Assembly (NCBI GenBank): GCA_002371375.1
Contig: DFIB01000097.1
Span: 3,478-14,044 of the forward strand
Direction of reading: 5' to 3'
Source: Mageeibacillus sp. UBA3708
GTDB taxonomy: Bacteria > Bacillota > Clostridia > Saccharofermentanales > Saccharofermentanaceae
DNA length: 10,567 nucleotides
In this document: positions 7,158 through 10,567 of the stretch, piece after piece
Layout of the letters: each line of letters opens with the position of its first letter
Numbering within the stretch: position 1 is the stretch's first letter
Made by a program: the position numbers and the translations under genes
The notes under the pieces: generated by a model
What the model was told of the DNA's origin: nothing
Seen by the model: the letters and a program-made list of their open reading frames with translations, nothing else
Databases searched by the model: none

Positions 7158-7180
7158 GTCAAAAACCTGTGGATTTTTAC
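7158..7180 (+). promoter_or_regulatory. Imperfect dyad over the -35 region of the hrcA promoter
   Basis: Arms GTCAAAAACC (7158-7167) and GGATTTTTAC (7171-7180) match at 8 of 10 positions around a TGT centre. The dyad sits where the -35 element of the hrcA promoter should lie, so a bound protein would compete with or contact RNA polymerase. No known operator is recognised; AT-richness raises the chance of coincidence. Confidence 0.25.
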
Positions 7181-7191
7181 GGAAAAAGCGT

Positions 7192-7197
7192 TATACT
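7192..7197 (+). promoter_or_regulatory. -10 box (TATACT) of the hrcA-grpE-clpP-dnaK promoter
   Basis: TATACT stands 7 bp before the CIRCE element, so transcription should start at about the first bases of CIRCE. This is the usual arrangement, in which bound HrcA blocks initiation. The -35 is poor: TGTGGA at 7168-7173 gives an 18-bp spacing but only two matches to TTGACA. Confidence 0.6.
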
Positions 7198-7204
7198 TAT
7201 CGTA

Positions 7205-7233
7205 GTTAGCACTCGGGCGATAGGAGTGCTAAC
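7205..7233 (+). promoter_or_regulatory. CIRCE operator, binding site of HrcA
   Basis: GTTAGCACTC (7205-7214) and GAGTGCTAAC (7224-7233) form a perfect 10-bp inverted repeat around a 9-base spacer, matching the CIRCE consensus exactly. It lies 30 nt before hrcA, so HrcA would repress its own operon; the family's known behaviour is release on heat or protein-folding stress, tuned by GroEL. Confidence 0.98.
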
Positions 7234-7263
7234 CAATCAAAACGAAAGGAGCGCGCAGTTCTT

Positions 7264-8313
7264 ATGACACTTGACAGCCGCAAAAAGCAGGTTCTTAACG
7301 CCATTGTTGATGACTATGTATCGACATACGAGCCGGTAGGCTCTAAGTCTCTCATTGAGCGTCATAATTTCACCGTCAGTTCGGCGACGCTCCGCAATGA
7401 AATGGCCGAACTGGAGAAGATGGGCCTGATCGAGAAGCCTCATACGTCCGCGGGAAGGATTCCGTCTGACAAGGGATACCGCGAGTACGTTGATTCACTT
7501 CTCATGTATGATGACCTGTCTGAACGTGAAAGGACAGACATCGAGAACAGGATATCGGGAAGCGTCAATGACATCACCGACCTGATCAGGACGGCAACCG
7601 ATACACTGTCGGAGCGTACAGGCTTTGTATCACTGTATATGAGTCCGAGGCTTCACAAGAGCTTCCTCAAGCAGCTCAAGATGCTGATGATCGAGCCGGG
7701 TAAGGCACTTGTCGTCATCGTATTATCTGCAGGCGTTGTAAGGGATAAGGTCGTAAGGATCCCTAATTTCCTGACAGGCGAGCAGATCATGCAGATATCC
7801 GATTCCGTCGAGCAGAACCTGACAGGCAAGCCGCTGGATGAGATAACACTTGTTACGGTTGCTTCGTCCATGAAGGCGGCAGATATACCTGATGCGATGA
7901 TGAACCAGATCATATATGAGGCATATACGGCTATCAAGCAGGCTGACAGTCTTAATATCTACCTTCAAGGTGAGAATAAGATGCTGCAGCTCCCTGATTT
8001 CGGAGAGCTTGCAAAGGCGAGAAATCTCCTTGATTCCCTCTCCAACGACGGAATGGTGGCAGGTTATGTCAACGAGCTGCATCCGGCAGATGAAGTGAAT
8101 GATGACTCGTTCATGATCAGGATCGGTCAGGAGATAACGCTGGACGGACTTCAGGACTGTTCTTTCATAACGACCACATACAAGATCGGAGATGACATAT
8201 CGGGCAACATCGGTGTTATCGGACCTAAGAGGATGGAGTATCAGAAAGTAATCTCACAGATCAATTTCGTGAGGAAGACACTTAACGATAAAATCAAAAA
8301 ACTTACAGAATAA
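7264..8313 (+). CDS. hrcA: Heat-inducible transcription repressor HrcA
   Basis: The 349-residue repressor binds CIRCE and keeps chaperone operons low until unfolded proteins titrate the GroEL that stabilises it. The N-terminal winged helix (1 to about 75) shows the family pattern: VDDYVSTYEPVGSK, then TVSSATLRNEMAELEKMG and the wing motif KPHTSAGRIPSDKGYREYVD. A central GAF-like and dimerisation part follows. The C-terminal family signature NIGVIGPKRMEYQKVI lies at about 315-330. Length is normal for the family. AAAGGAG at 7245-7251 is the ribosome binding site, with a rather long 12-nt spacing to ATG 7264, which could hold back HrcA synthesis relative to the downstream genes. It is first in the operon, directly behind its own operator, with grpE 9 bp downstream. 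Confidence 0.98.
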   Translation: MTLDSRKKQVLNAIVDDYVSTYEPVGSKSLIERHNFTVSSATLRNEMAELEKMGLIEKPHTSAGRIPSDKGYREYVDSLLMYDDLSERERTDIENRISGSVNDITDLIRTATDTLSERTGFVSLYMSPRLHKSFLKQLKMLMIEPGKALVVIVLSAGVVRDKVVRIPNFLTGEQIMQISDSVEQNLTGKPLDEITLVTVASSMKAADIPDAMMNQIIYEAYTAIKQADSLNIYLQGENKMLQLPDFGELAKARNLLDSLSNDGMVAGYVNELHPADEVNDDSFMIRIGQEITLDGLQDCSFITTTYKIGDDISGNIGVIGPKRMEYQKVISQINFVRKTLNDKIKKLTE

Positions 8314-8322
8314 GGAGAAGAC

Positions 8323-8916
8323 ATGGCAGACACAAAAGACAATGAAGAGATCATTTTCCCTGAGGATGAGACAGAAGAGTCCGGGGAAGTGAAGGAGGAA
8401 GTATCCGAAGACGAGGATGCCGCAGAGGCGTCTGAAGCAGAGGAGACACCTGCCGGTGAAGGCAGTGAGGAACCGCAGACCGATGCTTCGGATGAGATGG
8501 AGAAGAGATATCTTGCGCTGTATGCGGAGTATGAGAATTTCCGCAAGCGTACGGCAAGAGAGAAAGAGAAGCTTTATCAGGATGCGGTTGCTGATGTAAC
8601 AGGTCAGTGGCTGTCACTCCTCGATAATATAGCAAGAGCAGTCGATTCAACGAAGAACGCTGATGAGAATTCTGTAGAGAGCGTTGTTGCCGGGATCGAA
8701 CTTTTGCAGAAGCAGGCAGATGATGTCCTCGACAAGATCGGCGTCAAAGTTATCGATGCCGGCAGGGGAACGAAGTTCGACCCCAATCTCCATGAGGCAG
8801 TCATGCACATAGACGATGACGAGCTCGGGGAGCAGGAGATCGCACAGGTGTTCCAGAAGGGATACATCTACAAAGAACAGGTAATAAGACATTCAGTTGT
8901 CCAGGTTGCAAATTAA
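8323..8916 (+). CDS. grpE: Nucleotide exchange factor GrpE
   Basis: The 197-residue cytoplasmic cochaperone acts as a dimer to eject ADP from DnaK and so resets the chaperone cycle. Residues 1-58 are strongly acidic and probably disordered; a long coiled coil follows (about 58-135, with [20 protein letters not shown] at 60-79). The C-terminal beta domain (about 140-197) carries the GrpE signature: [12 protein letters not shown], then [18 protein letters not shown] at the end. Length is typical of Bacillota. Its ribosome binding site AAGGAG (8312-8317) overlaps the hrcA stop codon, so translation of the two genes is probably coupled. The next gene is clpP rather than dnaK, which normally follows directly. 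Confidence 0.97.
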   Translation: MADTKDNEEIIFPEDETEESGEVKEEVSEDEDAAEASEAEETPAGEGSEEPQTDASDEMEKRYLALYAEYENFRKRTAREKEKLYQDAVADVTGQWLSLLDNIARAVDSTKNADENSVESVVAGIELLQKQADDVLDKIGVKVIDAGRGTKFDPNLHEAVMHIDDDELGEQEIAQVFQKGYIYKEQVIRHSVVQVAN

Positions 8917-8935
8917 GAATAAAGGAGAATACAAA

Positions 8936-9538
8936 ATGGATTTTTACGAGAAAGCAAGTTTGGTGCCTACAGTAATCGAGAGTTCTTCCAGAGGCGAGAG
9001 AGCATATGATATCTTCTCAAGACTCCTCAAGGAGAGGATCGTTATACTGTCAGAGGAAGTAAATCACGTAACTGCAAGTCTTATCACGGCTCAGCTCCTC
9101 TTCCTTGAGGCAGAGGATCCGGATAAGGATATTCAGTTCTACATCAACAGCCCCGGAGGGTCTGTTACAGACGGACTTATGATCTACGACACGATGAAGC
9201 TCATCAAGCCTGACGTTCAGACTATCTGCATGGGTATGGCAGCTTCGATGGGTTCCGTACTCCTGTCGGCCGGAACGAAAGGTAAGAGATGCATCCTTCC
9301 CAACGCTGAGGTCATGATCCACCAGCCTTTGGGCGGAGCTCAGGGTCAGGCAACTGAGATCCTGATCGCGGCAGATCACATCAGAGATACAAGAACAAGG
9401 CTGAACCAGATCCTGGCAGATGCCTGCGGCAAGCCGCTCGAGCAGCTCATGCAGGATACGGACAGAGATCACTGGATGACAGCTCAGGAAGCTTTGGAAT
9501 ACGGGATCGTAGATAAGATCCTTGAGAGCAAAAAATAA
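8936..9538 (+). CDS. clpP: ATP-dependent Clp protease proteolytic subunit ClpP
   Basis: The 200-residue serine peptidase would assemble into the 14-subunit barrel that degrades proteins fed to it by ClpX, ClpC or similar ATPases. The catalytic triad is complete: S104 in GMAASMG, H129 in MIHQPLGG and D178 in DRDHWM, with the usual spacing of 25 and 49 residues. The oxyanion-loop glycines in SPGGSV (72-77) are present. ATG 8936 is chosen because AAAGGAG stands at 8921-8927; an in-frame upstream codon at 8897 would overlap the end of grpE and lacks a ribosome binding site. The N-terminal MDFYEKAS extension ahead of LVPTVIE is slightly longer than the shortest homologues and may be a small propeptide. 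Its position between grpE and dnaK is unusual: clpP in Bacillota is more often alone or beside clpX. Whether a second clpP exists cannot be seen. Confidence 0.97.
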   Translation: MDFYEKASLVPTVIESSSRGERAYDIFSRLLKERIVILSEEVNHVTASLITAQLLFLEAEDPDKDIQFYINSPGGSVTDGLMIYDTMKLIKPDVQTICMGMAASMGSVLLSAGTKGKRCILPNAEVMIHQPLGGAQGQATEILIAADHIRDTRTRLNQILADACGKPLEQLMQDTDRDHWMTAQEALEYGIVDKILESKK

Positions 9539-9557
9539 TACTTAGGAGGCGATAAAT

Positions 9558-10567
9558 ATGGCAAAAGTAATAGGTATAGATCTGGGTACAACAAACTCAT
9601 GTGTTGCGGTTATGGAGGGTTCCGAGACAGTCGTAATCCCCAATCCCGAAGGTGACAGAACAACTCCTTCAGTAGTTGCTTTCGCCAAGGACGGCGAGAG
9701 ACTCGTAGGCAAGGTAGCTAAGCGTCAGGCAGTTACCAACCCTGACAAGACGATCCAGTCGATCAAGCGTGAGATGGGTTCCAACTACAAGGTAAACATC
9801 GACGATAAGACTTACACACCGCAGGAGATCTCCGCAATGATCCTCAGTAAGCTTAAGGCAGATGCGGAAGCTTATCTCGGCACACCGGTAACACAGGCGG
9901 TAATCACTGTTCCTGCTTACTTCACCGACTCACAGCGTCAGGCAACAAAGGATGCCGGTAAGATCGCAGGCCTCGAGGTTCTCCGTATCATCAACGAGCC
10001 TACGGCGGCATCCCTCGCTTACGGGCTTGACAAGGAGAACGATCAGAAGATCCTTGTTTTCGATCTTGGCGGCGGTACATTCGATGTGTCCATCCTCGAT
10101 ATCGCTGACGGTGTGTTTGAGGTTCTTGCAACGGCAGGTAACAACCGTCTCGGCGGTGACGACTTCGATAACAAGGTCGTAGATTATCTTGTTGATTCCT
10201 TCCAGAAGGCAGAGGGCGTTGATCTGAGATCAGACCGTATGGCAATGCAGAGGCTCCGTGAGGCTGCAGAAAATGCAAAGATCGAGCTGTCAGGCAAGAC
10301 AACAGCGGAAGTTAACCTTCCTTATATCACGGCTAATGAGACAGGCCCTAAGCACCTTAATGTAACACTTACACGAGCCAAGTTCGATGAGATAACATCC
10401 GGTCTTGTGCAGTCCACGATGGAGCCGGTCAAGAGAGCTATGAGCGATGCCGGAGTATCGCCGTCAGATATCGATAAGATCCTTCTCGTAGGAGGTTCGA
10501 CGAGAATCCCTGCCGTACAGGATGCAGTTAAGAATTATTTCGGCAAGGAGCCTTTCAAGGGCATCAA
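9558..10567 (+). CDS. dnaK: Chaperone protein DnaK (Hsp70), 3' partial
   Basis: Only the first 336 residues are in the window, most of the nucleotide-binding domain; the substrate-binding domain lies to the right. Visible motifs are the phosphate-1 loop [10 protein letters not shown] (5-14), [12 protein letters not shown] (145-156), the Hsp70 signature [14 protein letters not shown] (167-180) and [13 protein letters not shown] (309-321). The insert of about two dozen residues typical of Gram-negative DnaK is absent around residue 75, as expected for a Gram-positive-type sequence. A consensus ribosome binding site TAGGAGG (9543-9549) with 8-nt spacing is the best in the operon, in line with a highly made chaperone. 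DnaK binds exposed hydrophobic stretches with ATP-driven cycling and works with GrpE here and with DnaJ, probably encoded just outside. No break or frameshift is seen. Confidence 0.98.
   Translation, partial: MAKVIGIDLGTTNSCVAVMEGSETVVIPNPEGDRTTPSVVAFAKDGERLVGKVAKRQAVTNPDKTIQSIKREMGSNYKVNIDDKTYTPQEISAMILSKLKADAEAYLGTPVTQAVITVPAYFTDSQRQATKDAGKIAGLEVLRIINEPTAASLAYGLDKENDQKILVFDLGGGTFDVSILDIADGVFEVLATAGNNRLGGDDFDNKVVDYLVDSFQKAEGVDLRSDRMAMQRLREAAENAKIELSGKTTAEVNLPYITANETGPKHLNVTLTRAKFDEITSGLVQSTMEPVKRAMSDAGVSPSDIDKILLVGGSTRIPAVQDAVKNYFGKEPFKGI

Noticed and set aside
7157..7163. CtsR operator upstream of hrcA
   Set aside because: Only one heptad (AGTCAAA) is present; the second direct heptad expected after 3 bases is absent (CTGTGGA), so it is at most a half-site.
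8241..8892. Minus-strand open frames opposite grpE
   Set aside because: Their Ser-rich or low-complexity products mirror the acidic repeats of GrpE codons; no start signals or conserved motifs are seen.
8897..8935. Longer clpP with 13 extra N-terminal residues
   Set aside because: It would overlap the end of grpE, starts at a weak codon without a ribosome binding site, and the extra residues do not resemble ClpP; AAAGGAG sits just before ATG 8936.

Overview
The window looks like a chromosomal segment from an anaerobic, fibre-degrading member of the Clostridia (Bacillota). Supporting signs are an HrcA/CIRCE-controlled chaperone operon, a DnaK without the N-terminal-half insert typical of Gram-negative DnaK, strong AGGAGG-type ribosome binding sites, a lipobox-carrying sugar hydrolase, and a surface protein ending in choline/glucan-binding-type wall repeats. 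The genus cannot be fixed from sequence alone.

Layout. (1) 1-1517, plus strand: the C-terminal part of a large exported surface protein, with tandem 70-residue InlB-B-like repeats followed by about eleven wall-binding repeats. It ends at a strong hairpin (1557-1597). (2) 1653-5322, plus strand: a probable three-gene unit. It holds two diverged paralogous six-helix membrane proteins with C-terminal zinc ribbons, then a lipoprotein beta-glucosidase of family GH3. (3) 5333-6934, minus strand: a cytoplasmic GH43 beta-xylosidase/arabinofuranosidase-type enzyme that converges on GH3 with only 10 bp between stop codons. (4) 6935-7263: a divergent intergenic region with promoters for both sides, several small palindromes and a perfect CIRCE operator. 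(5) 7264 to the right edge, plus strand: hrcA-grpE-clpP-dnaK, with dnaK cut by the window edge.

How it works together. GH3, tethered outside the membrane, would release glucose or other monosaccharides from short beta-glycans, and GH43 would process xylan or arabinan oligosaccharides inside the cell. The surface protein may hold the cell wall or a polysaccharide. The stress operon makes the HrcA repressor, the DnaK nucleotide-exchange factor GrpE, the ClpP protease and DnaK. The least ordinary items are clpP sitting inside the hrcA-grpE-dnaK operon, which would place a protease under CIRCE/HrcA control, and the uncharacterised tandem membrane zinc-ribbon pair next to GH3. I did not find a convincing wholly new system; the findings below are ranked accordingly.
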